From Pseudomonadota bacterium (GTDB lineage: Bacteria; Pseudomonadota; Gammaproteobacteria; Competibacterales; Competibacteraceae), in assembly GCA_022709365.1 (NCBI GenBank), contig JAKLIY010000014.1:26531-90530 (forward strand): a stretch of DNA of 64,000 bases, given 5' to 3'. Each line of letters opens with the position of its first letter. Within the stretch, counting starts at the first letter, position 1. A program made the translations under genes and the position numbers. Shown here piece by piece: positions 1 to 9,718 of this stretch. Under the pieces are notes generated by a model. It was not told the origin of the DNA and made no database searches. It saw only the letters and a list, made by a program, of their open reading frames with translations.

Positions 1-705
1 CTGGAAATGGAGTTGCCGGACGGCTCGAAAACGCTGGGGTTCGACATGGCGACCGTCAACCAGATCGATCCCTCGGAGGGCATCCAGTTGCCCGGCTGGG
101 ATACTAGCTACAAGCCCGACGAACTCAAGGCCCTGCTGGCCGAATACGCCAAAATCGACGAAGAAAAACTGTGGTCGCATCTCGAATACTTCCTGCACCG
201 GGTGATCCCGGTCGCCAAGGAAGTCGGCATCAAAATGGCGATTCATCCAGACGATCCGCCCCGCCCCATCTTTGGCCTGCCGCGCATCGTCAAGAACCGG
301 GATGACCTGGCCCGCCTGCTGGCTATCGAGGACACCCCCGCCAACGGCCTGACCTTGTGTTCGGGTTCGCTGGGAGGCGATTTTTACAACGACATCGCCG
401 CCATGGTGCGCGAGTTCGCTGGCCGGGGCCGCATTCATTTCGCCCACCTGCGCAACGTCAAGGTCAACGAAGCCGGCGACTTTTACGAAACCGGCCATCG
501 TTCCGAGGATGGTTCGCTCGATATGGCCGAAATCGTGCGGGCCTACTACGAGGCCGGCTACGAGGGCTATGTCCGCCCGGACCACGGCCGGATGATCTGG
601 GGTGAAACCGGCAAACCCGGCTACGGCCTCTACGACCGGGCGCTCGGCGCGGTGTACCTGAACGGCCTGTGGGAAGGCATCGCTAAAGCGGAAAGCCGCC
701 AATAA
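1..705 (+). CDS. uxuA: Mannonate dehydratase UxuA (C-terminal part, cut by window edge)
   Basis: Dehydrates D-mannonate to 2-keto-3-deoxygluconate (KDG) in the glucuronate branch of hexuronate breakdown, in the cytoplasm. The frame is open from base 1, so the gene starts upstream. About 234 residues are visible against roughly 390 in the family, so about 160 N-terminal residues are missing. Family blocks visible in the TIM-barrel half include [17 protein letters not shown] (metal-ligand region) and [11 protein letters not shown]. It ends 15 bases before the ATG of the mannonate oxidoreductase, as expected for an operon pair catalysing consecutive steps. Identity is secure; the real start is not visible. 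Confidence 0.95.
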   Translation: MEMELPDGSKTLGFDMATVNQIDPSEGIQLPGWDTSYKPDELKALLAEYAKIDEEKLWSHLEYFLHRVIPVAKEVGIKMAIHPDDPPRPIFGLPRIVKNRDDLARLLAIEDTPANGLTLCSGSLGGDFYNDIAAMVREFAGRGRIHFAHLRNVKVNEAGDFYETGHRSEDGSLDMAEIVRAYYEAGYEGYVRPDHGRMIWGETGKPGYGLYDRALGAVYLNGLWEGIAKAESRQ

Positions 706-719
706 GCGTGGAGAATCCA

Positions 720-1574
720 ATGAAACTGCCATTCAAAATTGACCTGAGCAACAAGGTGGCCGTGGTAACGGGCGGCAGCGGCGTGTTGTGTTCGGAACTC
801 GCCGCGGCGCTGGCGGCGAACGGCGCCAAGGTCGCGGTGCTGGGTCGCAACGCCGAGGCGGCGGAAAAGACTGCGGCTCGACTAAGAGAGTTCGGCACCA
901 CTGCCATCGGCATCAGCGCCAATGTACTCGAACGTGGGGAACTGGAAGCTGCCGCCGAACGGGTGGCGAAGGAACTGGGTCCCTGCGATTTGCTGGTGAA
1001 CGGTGCCGGCGGCAATAATCCCAAGGGCACCACCAGCAGGGACTGGTTCGAGCCGGCAGATCTCTTCGATAAATCGCTGACGACCTTCTTCGATCTCGAT
1101 CCCAAGGGCGTCGAATTTGTCTTCAACCTGAATTTCCTGGGCACGCTGTTGCCCACCCAGGTCTTCGCCCAGCAGATGATCGGCCACACTGGCTGTTCGA
1201 TCATCAATATCTCGTCCATGAGCGCCTTTTGCCCGCTGACCCGGATCCCGGCTTACAGCGGCGCCAAGGCGGCGGTCAACAATTTCACCCAGTGGCTGGC
1301 CGTCCATTTCTCGAAAGTGGGCATCCGGGTCAACGCCATCGCGCCCGGCTTTTTCCTGACCGCGCAGAACCATAAGTTGCTCATCGACGAAGCCACGGGC
1401 GAGTTCACGGCGCGCGCCAAAAAAATCGTCGAGTACACGCCGATGGGCCGCTTCGGCGAATCTCACGAACTGGTCGGCGCGTTGCTCTGGCTGGCTTGCG
1501 AAGAAGGCTCGGGTTTTGTCAACGGCGTGGTCGTGCCGATTGATGGCGGGTTCTCCGCCTACTCGGGCGTCTGA
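720..1574 (+). CDS. SDR-family D-mannonate oxidoreductase (fructuronate reductase)
   Basis: Short-chain dehydrogenase of 284 residues, likely interconverting fructuronate and D-mannonate with NAD(P)H. The nucleotide loop reads TGGSGVLCS; the GVLC variant and the later block LLVNGAGGNNPKGTT are typical of the YjmF-like mannonate oxidoreductase subgroup rather than of generic SDRs. The catalytic Tyr179 and Lys183 sit in YSGAK, after the active-site serine region INISSMS. I chose ATG 720 because a GGAG sits seven bases upstream; a GTG at 708 is possible but has no such site. It follows uxuA directly. It replaces the unrelated UxuB type of enterobacteria. Confidence 0.88.
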   Translation: MKLPFKIDLSNKVAVVTGGSGVLCSELAAALAANGAKVAVLGRNAEAAEKTAARLREFGTTAIGISANVLERGELEAAAERVAKELGPCDLLVNGAGGNNPKGTTSRDWFEPADLFDKSLTTFFDLDPKGVEFVFNLNFLGTLLPTQVFAQQMIGHTGCSIINISSMSAFCPLTRIPAYSGAKAAVNNFTQWLAVHFSKVGIRVNAIAPGFFLTAQNHKLLIDEATGEFTARAKKIVEYTPMGRFGESHELVGALLWLACEEGSGFVNGVVVPIDGGFSAYSGV

Positions 1575-1630
1575 TCCATCGAGAATTCTTTTTTTACCCC
1601 CGACATAACTAATCCAAAGGAGAATCCATC

Positions 1631-2614
1631 ATGCTTCGTCCGTTATTGTCCAAACTTTGTGTGTGTGCATGGGCAGCGGGTCTGATCGCTGCCCCGGTCA
1701 TTGCCCAAAGCGCCACAGCCTTCAAGGCCGCCGATGTCCATCCGAAAGGCTATCCGAACGTCGTGGCCGTCGAGAATATGGGCAAGAAGCTCGATGCTGC
1801 CACGAACGGCCGCCTGAAGATCCAGATGTTCCCCGGCGGCGTGCTCGGCGACGAGAAGGTGATGATCGAGCAGACCCAGATCGGCGCGATCCAGATGCTG
1901 CGGGTTTCCCTGGGCGGGATCAGTCCGGTCGTTCCCGAAGCCAACGCCTTTAGCCTGCCCTATCTGTTCCGCAACCAGGAACACATGCGCAAGGTGATCG
2001 ACGGTCCGATCGGTCAGGAACTGCTCGACAAGATCACCGCCAGCCCCGGCAAGCTGGTCGGGCTGGCCTGGATGGATAGCGGTTCGCGCAATGTCTACAC
2101 CAAAAAGCCGATCAAGACCCCGGCCGACCTGAAGGGCCTGAAGATCCGCATGCAAGGTAACCCAATGTTCATCGACACCATGAACGCCATGGGCGGCAAC
2201 GCCATTGCCATGGGCTTCGGCGAACTCTACAGCGCCTTGCAGACCGGCGTGGTGGACGGCGCCGAAAACAATGAACCCAGCTATTTCACCCAGAATCACT
2301 TCACGGTGGCCAACGTTTACTCTCTCACCGGCCACCTCAGCATTCCCGAGATCCTCGTGTTCTCCAAGCCCGCGTGGGACAAGCTCGCCAAAGAAGATCA
2401 GGAACTGATCAAGAAGCTCGCCCGTGAGGCGCAGATGGAACAGCGCACCCTCTGGGATCAGAGCGTCGCGGACGCGACCACCAAGCTCAAAGCCGCCAAC
2501 GTGACCTTTGTGGAAGTCGATAAAAAACCTTTCATCGAGGCCACCGCTCCGGTTCGCGAGAAGTACGGCGCGCCCTTCGCTGACCTAGTCAAGCGTGTCC
2601 AGGCCGTCGAGTAA
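1631..2614 (+). CDS. TRAP transporter substrate-binding protein (DctP family)
   Basis: Periplasmic solute receptor of 327 residues for a sodium-coupled TRAP carrier. It has a signal peptide ending near APVIAQSA (about residues 1-27). The DctP fold is recognisable from NAFSLPYLFRNQEHM, from DLKGLKIRMQ with the conserved carboxylate-binding arginine (about residue 173), and from [12 protein letters not shown]. Strong ribosome site AAAGGAGA before the ATG. The small and large membrane subunits follow. Its position inside a uronate catabolic cluster suggests a hexuronate or aldonate ligand; the sequence alone does not prove which. Confidence 0.93.
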   Translation: MLRPLLSKLCVCAWAAGLIAAPVIAQSATAFKAADVHPKGYPNVVAVENMGKKLDAATNGRLKIQMFPGGVLGDEKVMIEQTQIGAIQMLRVSLGGISPVVPEANAFSLPYLFRNQEHMRKVIDGPIGQELLDKITASPGKLVGLAWMDSGSRNVYTKKPIKTPADLKGLKIRMQGNPMFIDTMNAMGGNAIAMGFGELYSALQTGVVDGAENNEPSYFTQNHFTVANVYSLTGHLSIPEILVFSKPAWDKLAKEDQELIKKLAREAQMEQRTLWDQSVADATTKLKAANVTFVEVDKKPFIEATAPVREKYGAPFADLVKRVQAVE

Positions 2615-2634
2615 CAGCGTTTAAAAGTTGTTCA

Positions 2635-2725
2635 CTCCCCTCTCCCGCCAGCGGGAGAGGGATAAGGGTTACAGTCTCAAAGGCTACACCCTAACCCTTT
2701 CCCCTGCGCCAAGGAGAGAGGGGAC
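2635..2725. repeat. GC-rich nested palindromic repeat (CCCTCTCCC family)
   Basis: Composite inverted repeat between the TRAP receptor and small permease genes. CTCTCCCGC (2640-2648) faces GCGGGAGAG two bases later. AAGGGTTA (2664-2671) pairs with TAACCCTT (2692-2699), and CCCCTCTC (2637-2644) pairs with GAGAGGGG (2716-2723). The right arm lies at ribosome-binding distance from the next ATG. Related copies recur through the window. Confidence 0.8.
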
Positions 2726-2728
2726 TGA

Positions 2729-3307
2729 ATGATGACTTCTGGATCTGCTCAAAAGGATTCCAAAATGGTCGAGAAATTTATACGGTTTTTAGACTCTGTC
2801 TATCTCGCGTGCATCTGGATTTCGGGCGCGGCCCTGTTCACGATGACGATTGTCATTCCCTGGGGCGTTCTCAATCGCTACGTTTTCGGCGCCGGTTCGG
2901 ACTGGCCGGAACCGATGGCGATTCTATGCATGGTCTTGTTCACGTTCATCGGCGCCGCGGCCAGTTACCGCGCCGGCGCACACATCGCGGTGACGATGTT
3001 CACCGATCGCGTTCCAGCCTCCTGGCGTACCCCGCTGATGTGGATTGTCGATATCTTGATGGCGCTGCTGGCCCTGTTCATCATGATCTGGGGCGCCCAG
3101 TTGTGCATCGGAACCTGGCACCAGTCGGTCGCCGAGTTCCCCGTGTTGAGCGTGGGCTTCACCTATCTGCCGCTGCCGATCGGCAGCGCACTCACCCTGC
3201 TGTTCATCATCGAACGGATGATCGCCGGCCCGCAGACCGGTCGGGCCGTGGTCCAGTTCGATCATGATCAAACGAATGTCGCCGCCGATTTGAAGGGGGA
3301 AATCTGA
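2729..3307 (+). CDS. TRAP transporter small permease (DctQ family)
   Basis: Membrane subunit of 192 residues with four predicted hydrophobic segments, including ISGAALFTMTIVIPWGV and a block around VLFTFIGAAASYRAGAHIAV, where the RAGAHI motif is typical of DctQ. It pairs with the large permease that follows, sharing the A of TGATG. The start is uncertain. ATG 2729 has GAGAGGGG upstream, but that belongs to a palindromic repeat. ATG 2765 has its own AAGGA seven bases upstream and begins MVEKFIRFLDSVYL, which looks like the native DctQ start. The first 12 residues may therefore be spurious. Confidence 0.9.
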   Translation: MMTSGSAQKDSKMVEKFIRFLDSVYLACIWISGAALFTMTIVIPWGVLNRYVFGAGSDWPEPMAILCMVLFTFIGAAASYRAGAHIAVTMFTDRVPASWRTPLMWIVDILMALLALFIMIWGAQLCIGTWHQSVAEFPVLSVGFTYLPLPIGSALTLLFIIERMIAGPQTGRAVVQFDHDQTNVAADLKGEI

Positions 3308-4590
3308 TGGACGCCTTGGTCTTGCTGGGTAGTTTGTTCGTGCTGGTAGCGATCGGCGTTCCGGTCGCCTACGCCCTCGGTCTGTCCGCAATCGTCGGCG
3401 CGATCTGGGTCGATCTGCCGCTCGACGCGGTGATGATCCAGATCGCGAGCGGCGTCAACAAGTTCTCGCTGCTCGCCATTCCGTTCTTCGTGCTTGCCGG
3501 CGCGATCATGGCGGAAGGCGGCATGGCGCACCGGCTGGTCTCGTTCGCGGCGGTGCTGGTGGGATTCATTCGCGGTGGCCTGTCGCTGGTCAACATCATG
3601 GCCTCGACCTTCTTCGGCGCCATTTCCGGTTCCTCGGTGGCCGATACCGCATCGATCGGCAGCGTGCTGATCCCGGAAATGGAGAAAAAAGGCTACCCGC
3701 GTGCGTTCGCCACAGCGGTGACGGTCAGCGGTTCGGTGCAGGCGATCCTGATTCCGCCGAGCCACAACGCCGTGATCTATTCGCTCGCCGCCGGCGGCTC
3801 GGTGTCGATCGCCAGCCTGTTCCTCGCCGGGGTCGTGCCCGGTCTGCTGCTCGGGTTCACCGTAGCGATGCTCTGTCTCTACATAGCCCACAAGAAAAAT
3901 TACCCGAAGGGTGAAAAGATCCCGTTCCAGCAGGCGCTCAAGATCGCCGTCGATGCCCTGTGGGGCCTGATGACCATGGTGATCATTCTCGGCGGCATCC
4001 TGTCCGGTGTCTTCACCGCCACCGAATCGGCGGCGATCGCCTGCGTCTGGGCCTTCTTCGTCACCATGTTCATCTATCGCGACTACAAGTGGAGCGATCT
4101 GCCGAAGTTGGTTCACCGGACCGTGAAGACGGTCACGATCGTCATGATCCTGATCGGTTTCGCCGCCAGCTTCGGCTACATCATGACGATCATGCAATTA
4201 CCGGATCAGGTCACAACCTTCTTCACGACGATCTCGGACAACAAGTACGTGATTCTGTTCTCCATCAACATCATGCTGCTGCTGCTCGGCACCTTGATGG
4301 ACATGGCGCCACTGATCCTGATCCTGACGCCGATCCTGCTGCCGGTGGTTAAAGACCTCGGCGTGGACCCGGTGCATTTCGGCATGATCATGATGGTGAA
4401 TCTGGGAATGGGTCTGATCACTCCGCCCGTCGGTTCGGTGCTGTTCGTCGGCAGCGCCGTTGCCAAATTGCCGATTGAAACGGTGGTTAAGGCGCTCTAT
4501 CCGTTTTTCGTCGCCCTGTTCCTGGTACTTATGCTGGTCACCTATGTCCCGGGCTTGTCACTCTGGTTACCGCGCGCCTTCGGACTCTGA
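3307..4590 (+). CDS. TRAP transporter large permease (DctM family)
   Basis: Large membrane subunit of 427 residues that carries the sodium-driven transport path. About a dozen hydrophobic segments are visible, with DctM-family blocks such as LLAIPFFVLAGAIM, SGSSVADTASIGSVLIPEM and the C-terminal NLGMGLITPPVGSVLF. It overlaps the small permease stop by one base, implying translational coupling. With the receptor at 1631 it forms a full tripartite importer in the hexuronate operon. A second, independent TRAP set lies at 55071-58007. Confidence 0.95.
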   Translation: MDALVLLGSLFVLVAIGVPVAYALGLSAIVGAIWVDLPLDAVMIQIASGVNKFSLLAIPFFVLAGAIMAEGGMAHRLVSFAAVLVGFIRGGLSLVNIMASTFFGAISGSSVADTASIGSVLIPEMEKKGYPRAFATAVTVSGSVQAILIPPSHNAVIYSLAAGGSVSIASLFLAGVVPGLLLGFTVAMLCLYIAHKKNYPKGEKIPFQQALKIAVDALWGLMTMVIILGGILSGVFTATESAAIACVWAFFVTMFIYRDYKWSDLPKLVHRTVKTVTIVMILIGFAASFGYIMTIMQLPDQVTTFFTTISDNKYVILFSINIMLLLLGTLMDMAPLILILTPILLPVVKDLGVDPVHFGMIMMVNLGMGLITPPVGSVLFVGSAVAKLPIETVVKALYPFFVALFLVLMLVTYVPGLSLWLPRAFGL

Positions 4591-4663
4591 CGTGCGCCAC
4601 CGAATGATTCGAACGCATTGAACCTACCCACAACAATATTCAAAACATTTTGAGGATCGCAGC

Positions 4664-6397
4664 GTGAAACTCAAAGGCATACGCTGGTACATGGTGGCCC
4701 TGCTGATGGGTGCCAACATCGTCAATTATCTGGACCGCAACTGTTTGTCGGTGGCGGCCCCCACCTTCATGAAAGATCTCGACATCAGCAAGATCGAGTA
4801 CTCCTACATCGTCAGCGGCTTTTTAGTCGCCTACATGATCAGTCAACCCGTCATGGGCCGGTTCATGGACTGGATCGGCACGCGCATCGGCTTCATGTTC
4901 TCGGTGGGTTGGTGGTCCATCGCCAACATGCTGCACGCCTTGGCCGGAAGCTGGGTCTCCTTCAGCTTCTTCCGCTTCCTGCTCGGCATCGGTGAAGGGG
5001 GCATGTTCCCAGGGGCGATCAAGACCATATCCGAGTGGTTTCCGGCCAAGGAACGCACCGTCGCCACCGGCTTCATGAACATGGGATCTTCCGTGGGCGG
5101 GATGATCGCGCCGCCCCTGATCGCGTTCATCATCCTGACGTGGCACTGGCAAGCGGCGTTCGTCATCACGGGCGCGGTGGGCGTCGTCTGGGTCGCGTTA
5201 TGGTTCCTGTTCTACCAGCCGCTGGACAAACACAAACATGTCACCCAGGAGGAAGCCGATCACATTCGGGCCGGACAGGCCGACCAGCGCGCGGCTGAGC
5301 AGGTGACTGCCCAGGACAGCAGCGTGTGGGGGATGGTGCTGCGCCAGCGCAATTTCTGGGGCATGGGTATAGCCCGGTTCCTCTCCGAACCCGCCTGGCA
5401 GTTCTTCGTCTTTTGGATTCCCGTCACCCTCATGGACACACGCGGCCTGGACCTCAAGGGCATCGCCATTTTCGCGTGGATGCCGTTCCTGGCCAGCGAC
5501 CTGGGTTGCATCTTCGGCGGCTACCTGTCGCCCTTCTTCATACGTCTGGGCATGCCCGTGCTCACCGCGCGCAAGGCGGCGGCCACCGTATGTGGCATCC
5601 TCATGATGACCGCTATCTTCATCGGTACGGATCCGCCCGCCTGGATGGCGCAGATGTTGGCCAAGCCGCAGGCGACGGTAACCAGCATTGACGCATCCCG
5701 CACCTTGGTGGGAATGCACCTTAAGGATGGAGGCATGATTGATATGGCGGTAGCCCGCCCCGGCGCGACCGCGACCGCGACCGAGCGGCTGACTCTGTCG
5801 CAGGATCAGTTGGTGGCCAAAATGCAGGAGCTGGCCAAGGACAACGTGGGCAAGGTAGAGGTGGGGTTACCGTCTGGCGATAGCACGCGGAATTTACGCA
5901 AGCTGCTGGATGATAAATCCCTCGCCGATGCCAAACTCCATATCACCGTGGTGCCGGCTAAGTTCCTGCCGCACGTGGCGAGCGCCGACTCTCAGGCCCA
6001 GGGCAACGCGGTCATGCTGGTCGATGGCCTGCGTCAGGATGCGCTGGGTTCCATGGTCATGCTCTCGGCCGGATGGGCGGTTTTGTTCTTCTGCATCGCG
6101 GCTTTCACGCATCAGGCGATGTCGAGCACCCTGCTCACGCTGCCGGCTGATCTGTTCCCTCACCGCGCCGTGGCTACGGCCTACGGACTCGGCGGAACCA
6201 TTGGCTACATCGGTGGCTGGCTGTTTACCCTGATGGTGGGCTGGCTGGCCACGAATGTTGGGTATGCGCCGATCTTTGTCACCATTGCCTTCCTGGATTT
6301 GATCGCGGCGGGAGTCCTCTGGGTCTTTTTGCGTGCGCCACAAGAGATGGCGGCTGAAGCAAGCGGGATGGGCGCGCCGGTCCTGCGGGGCCACTAA
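4664..6397 (+). CDS. ExuT-like hexuronate MFS transporter with an extra periplasmic insert
   Basis: Major facilitator carrier of 577 residues, likely hexuronate:proton symport. The N-terminal half matches the ExuT/ACS family: [40 protein letters not shown] and [15 protein letters not shown]. The C-terminal half resumes with [24 protein letters not shown]. Family members are about 430 residues; here about 140 extra residues (roughly 321-460) lie between helix 9 and helix 10, which places them in the periplasm. The insert is hydrophilic, with segments such as [17 protein letters not shown] and [20 protein letters not shown], and I do not recognise it. Start is GTG at 4664, 12 bases after GAGGA. 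It is a second import route next to the TRAP system. Confidence 0.88.
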   Translation: MKLKGIRWYMVALLMGANIVNYLDRNCLSVAAPTFMKDLDISKIEYSYIVSGFLVAYMISQPVMGRFMDWIGTRIGFMFSVGWWSIANMLHALAGSWVSFSFFRFLLGIGEGGMFPGAIKTISEWFPAKERTVATGFMNMGSSVGGMIAPPLIAFIILTWHWQAAFVITGAVGVVWVALWFLFYQPLDKHKHVTQEEADHIRAGQADQRAAEQVTAQDSSVWGMVLRQRNFWGMGIARFLSEPAWQFFVFWIPVTLMDTRGLDLKGIAIFAWMPFLASDLGCIFGGYLSPFFIRLGMPVLTARKAAATVCGILMMTAIFIGTDPPAWMAQMLAKPQATVTSIDASRTLVGMHLKDGGMIDMAVARPGATATATERLTLSQDQLVAKMQELAKDNVGKVEVGLPSGDSTRNLRKLLDDKSLADAKLHITVVPAKFLPHVASADSQAQGNAVMLVDGLRQDALGSMVMLSAGWAVLFFCIAAFTHQAMSSTLLTLPADLFPHRAVATAYGLGGTIGYIGGWLFTLMVGWLATNVGYAPIFVTIAFLDLIAAGVLWVFLRAPQEMAAEASGMGAPVLRGH

Positions 6398-6477
6398 ACA
6401 GGAACGCCATCAGCAACCTGAAACTTTCCCGCTGCCGGAGTACTCGGCGGCGGGATTCCACTGAACTGGAGGGCAAC

Positions 6478-7890
6478 ATGGCCAAGCCGTTTATGGACGA
6501 GGATTTCCTCCTCGAAACCCCGACTGCACTCACGCTGTACCACGAGTACGCTGCGCCGCAACCGATTCTCGATTACCACTGCCATCTCCCACCGGCGGAA
6601 ATCGCTGGAAACAAGCAATTCCGCAACATCACCGAGATCTGGCTCGGCGGTGACCATTACAAGTGGCGCTTCATGCGCTCCGCCGGGGTGCCCGAGGAGT
6701 TCATTACTGGCAATCAGCCAGACCAGGAAAAATTCCGCCGTTTCTGTGAAGTGCTGCCGCTGGCCGTCGGCAATCCGCTTTACCACTGGTGCCATCTCGA
6801 ACTGCGTCGCTTTTTTGGCCTTGACACCCTGGTCAGCGCCGAAACCGCCGATTCGCTGTGGGACGCCTGCAACGCCAAGCTCGGCACACCCGAGTTCTCT
6901 ACCCGCAGCCTGATGGTGCGCGCGAAGGTGCGCGCGGTCTGCACGACCGACGATCCCATCGACGATCTGGCGAATCACCAAGCCATCGCCGCCGACAGCA
7001 GCTTCACGGTCAAGGTACTGCCCACTTTCCGCCCCGACCGGTCCTTCAACATCGACCGCGCCGAATTCGCGGATTACATCGGCAAACTGGGCGACGTGAG
7101 CGGCGTCAGGATCAACCGCTTCGCTGATGTGTTGCGGGCGCTCGATGCGCGTATGGACCACTTCGCCCGGCACGGCTGCCGTCTCTCGGATCACGGCGTG
7201 GACGTGACCTTTTTTGCCGAGGCGACCGAAGCGGAACTTGATGCCATCCTGGCGCGGCGGCTGAGCGGCGAGACGCTGACTCCGAAGGAAGTCGAGCAGT
7301 ACAAGACTGCCGTGCTGCTGCATCTCGGTCGCGAGTACGCGAAACGCGACTGGGCCATGCAACTGCACATGGGCGCGCTGCGCAACAACAATACCCGGAT
7401 GTTCAAACAGCTCGGCCCCGATACCGGATGGGATTCCATCACTGACAGTCTGGTGGCGAGCAATCTTTCACGCTATCTCGACGCGCTCGACCGCGATGGC
7501 TTGTTGCCCCGCACCATTCTCTATTGCCTCAACCCGGCCCAAAACGAAGTGCTGGGCACCATGATCGGCAATTTCCAGGATGGCCGCGTGTTCGGCAAGA
7601 TGCAGTTCGGTTCCGGCTGGTGGTTCAACGACCAGAAGGACGGCATGATCCGCCAGATGACCGCCCTGGCGTGCCTGGGCAATCTGGGCGCGTTCGTCGG
7701 CATGCTCACCGATTCGCGCAGCTTCCTGTCCTATACCCGCCACGAATACTTCCGCCGGATTCTGTGCAACCTGATCGGCGGTTGGGTCGAGAACGGCGAA
7801 TACCCGCAAGACTGGGCGCAACTGAAGCGGGTGGTGGAAGGCATTTGCTACGGTAACGCCAGCCGCTACTTCGGCCTCGGCACTGACTAG
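6478..7890 (+). CDS. uxaC: Glucuronate (uronate) isomerase UxaC
   Basis: Isomerises D-glucuronate to fructuronate and D-galacturonate to tagaturonate, the first cytoplasmic step of the pathway. At 470 residues it has normal family length. Signature blocks are [10 protein letters not shown] near residue 30 (metal-binding HxH of the amidohydrolase-type barrel), [18 protein letters not shown] and [20 protein letters not shown]. The ATG is preceded by GGAGGG. Because one UxaC serves both uronic acids, it fits the presence of both mannonate and altronate dehydratases in this cluster. Confidence 0.97.
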   Translation: MAKPFMDEDFLLETPTALTLYHEYAAPQPILDYHCHLPPAEIAGNKQFRNITEIWLGGDHYKWRFMRSAGVPEEFITGNQPDQEKFRRFCEVLPLAVGNPLYHWCHLELRRFFGLDTLVSAETADSLWDACNAKLGTPEFSTRSLMVRAKVRAVCTTDDPIDDLANHQAIAADSSFTVKVLPTFRPDRSFNIDRAEFADYIGKLGDVSGVRINRFADVLRALDARMDHFARHGCRLSDHGVDVTFFAEATEAELDAILARRLSGETLTPKEVEQYKTAVLLHLGREYAKRDWAMQLHMGALRNNNTRMFKQLGPDTGWDSITDSLVASNLSRYLDALDRDGLLPRTILYCLNPAQNEVLGTMIGNFQDGRVFGKMQFGSGWWFNDQKDGMIRQMTALACLGNLGAFVGMLTDSRSFLSYTRHEYFRRILCNLIGGWVENGEYPQDWAQLKRVVEGICYGNASRYFGLGTD

Positions 7891-7904
7891 GAAGCTGTAT
7901 AGAT

Positions 7905-7988
7905 GTAGGGCGGGTTAGCGGAGCGTAACCCGCCTTTAACGGGGATTCGGCCCATGGCGGGTTACGGCTCACGCCTAACCCGCCCTAC
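7905..7988. repeat. GTAGG-ended double-hairpin palindromic repeat
   Basis: An 84-base element with perfect 13-base terminal inverted repeats, GTAGGGCGGGTTA (7905-7917) and TAACCCGCCCTAC (7976-7988). Inside are two hairpins, each with GGCGGGTTA and TAACCCGCC arms. It starts 14 bases after the uxaC stop. The organisation resembles a non-autonomous REP/MITE-like element. Relatives lie at 8032, 34211 and 41147. Confidence 0.85.
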
Positions 7989-8031
7989 GATGGGTCTTTG
8001 CAAAAACCAACCTATTGATTATGCGAGATAG

Positions 8032-8056
8032 GTAGGGTACGCAATGCGTACCCTAC
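8032..8056. repeat. Short GTAGG-ended palindrome
   Basis: GTAGGGTACGCA and TGCGTACCCTAC are perfect 12-base arms around one central base. It shares the GTAGGG...CCCTAC ends with the 84-base element 43 bases upstream but has a single hairpin. It lies just before the altronate dehydratase gene and could act as a transcript-end or mRNA-stability hairpin. Confidence 0.8.
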
Positions 8057-8085
8057 TGCTCTGATCCTTTGAGGAGGAAATGGAT

Positions 8086-9669
8086 ATGCATCTCTATGAA
8101 GAGCAATCCCTGGAAAATGCGCCCGTGGACCCATCAGGGATGCCTATCTCTCCCGTTATCCGGCTCCATCCCCACGATGATGTGGTGATCGCGCGCCGCC
8201 AGTTGGTCGGCGGCACACGCATTCCCGAGGAAAATCTGGTGGTGGCGGGTTTGATCCCGCCGGGTCACAAGGTAGCGACCCGGCGCATCGCCTCGGGTCA
8301 GCCGGTACACCGATATAACCAGATCATCGGCGTCGCCACCCAGGATATTGAAGCCGGCCAGCATGTGCATACCCACAACCTGGCAATGGCTGAATTCACG
8401 CGCGATTACGCCTTCTGCGCCGACGTGAAACCCACTGACCCGGTTTCCGCGCCGGCGACGTTCATGGGCATCGCGCGGTCCGACGGGCGCGTAGCCACGC
8501 GCAACTACATCGGCATTCTGAGCAGCGTCAACTGTTCCGCCACGGTGGTGCGCGCCATCGCCGACTATTTCCGGCGCGATATTCATCCGGAGGCACTGGC
8601 CGCTTATCCCAACGTGGACGGCGTGGTCGCGCTGAGCCACAGCGGCGGCTGCGGCATCGATCCGCAGGGTCCGGGGTTGGCGCTGTTGCGCCGCACGCTG
8701 GCCGGCTACGCCCGCCATCCCAACTTCGCCGCCGTGCTCTTCGTCGGCCTGGGCTGCGAGACCAATCAGATCGGCGGCATTTTCCAGGCGCATGGTCTCA
8801 AGGAAAACGAACGTCTGCGGGCGTTCACCATTCAGGATACCGGCGGCACGGCGAAAACGGTGGCGCGCGGCATCGAAGCCGTCCACCAACTGCTGCCCGA
8901 GACTAATACCGTAACGCGCCAGCCGGTATCGGCCAGCCATCTGACCGTCGGTCTTCAGTGCGGCGGCTCGGACGGTTATTCCGGCATCACCGCCAATCCA
9001 GCGCTGGGCGCGGCGGTGGACCTGCTGGTGCGGCATGGCGGCACGGCGATTCTGTCGGAAACGCCGGAAATCTACGGGGCCGAACATCTGTTGACCCGCC
9101 GCGCCGTCTCACGCGAAATCGGGGAAAAGCTGATTCAGCGCTTGGACTGGTGGGAAGAATACTGCGCGCGCAACCACGCCGAACTGAACAACAATCCTTC
9201 CGCCGGCAACAAGGCGGGCGGGTTGACCACGATTCTGGAAAAGTCGCTCGGCGCGGTCGCCAAGGCCGGCACCACCAATCTGGTCGAAGTCTACGAATAC
9301 GCCGAACCGGTCACCGCCAAGGGCTTTGTGTTCATGGACACGCCGGGCTATGACCCGATGTCCGCTACCGGCCAGGTGGCGGGAGGAGCCAATCTGATCT
9401 GCTTCACCACCGGCCGCGGTTCCGCCTACGGCTGTCAGCCGTCTCCCTCGCTGAAGCTGGCGACCAACACCGCGCTCTGGCAGCGTCAGGAAGAGGACAT
9501 GGACCTCAACTGCGGCGAGATTCTCGACGGGACGGCCACGATTCAGGACGTCGGCGCCCGTTGCTTCCAGATGATGCTCGACTGCGCGTCGGGCCAGCCA
9601 TCAAAGAGCGAGTTGCACGGCTATGGACAGAACGAATTTGTCCCCTGGCCGATTTCGGTCGTGACCTGA
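8086..9669 (+). CDS. uxaA: Altronate dehydratase UxaA
   Basis: Dehydrates D-altronate to KDG, the galacturonate branch counterpart of UxuA; the family uses a divalent metal, classically iron. It has an N-terminal SAF-type domain (about residues 15-110, VIRLHPHDDVVIARRQL onward) and a C-terminal UxaA/GarD catalytic domain (about 120-527) with ATRNYIGILSSVNCSATV, LSHSGGCGIDPQG and GLQCGGSDGYSGITANP. I chose ATG 8086 because GAGGAGG ends eight bases upstream; ATG 8080 leaves only two bases of spacing. Length is as expected for a full two-domain enzyme. No tagaturonate reductase is visible to make altronate; that gene may be upstream. Confidence 0.95.
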   Translation: MHLYEEQSLENAPVDPSGMPISPVIRLHPHDDVVIARRQLVGGTRIPEENLVVAGLIPPGHKVATRRIASGQPVHRYNQIIGVATQDIEAGQHVHTHNLAMAEFTRDYAFCADVKPTDPVSAPATFMGIARSDGRVATRNYIGILSSVNCSATVVRAIADYFRRDIHPEALAAYPNVDGVVALSHSGGCGIDPQGPGLALLRRTLAGYARHPNFAAVLFVGLGCETNQIGGIFQAHGLKENERLRAFTIQDTGGTAKTVARGIEAVHQLLPETNTVTRQPVSASHLTVGLQCGGSDGYSGITANPALGAAVDLLVRHGGTAILSETPEIYGAEHLLTRRAVSREIGEKLIQRLDWWEEYCARNHAELNNNPSAGNKAGGLTTILEKSLGAVAKAGTTNLVEVYEYAEPVTAKGFVFMDTPGYDPMSATGQVAGGANLICFTTGRGSAYGCQPSPSLKLATNTALWQRQEEDMDLNCGEILDGTATIQDVGARCFQMMLDCASGQPSKSELHGYGQNEFVPWPISVVT

Positions 9670-9718
9670 CCAGGCGCATTCATCATCGACGAAAGCTGAT
9701 TTTGTCGTTAACCGTTCA

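Noticed and set aside
708..719. GTG 708 as the start of the mannonate oxidoreductase
   Set aside because: GGAG lies between this GTG and ATG 720 at ideal spacing for the ATG, and the extra four residues are not family-like.
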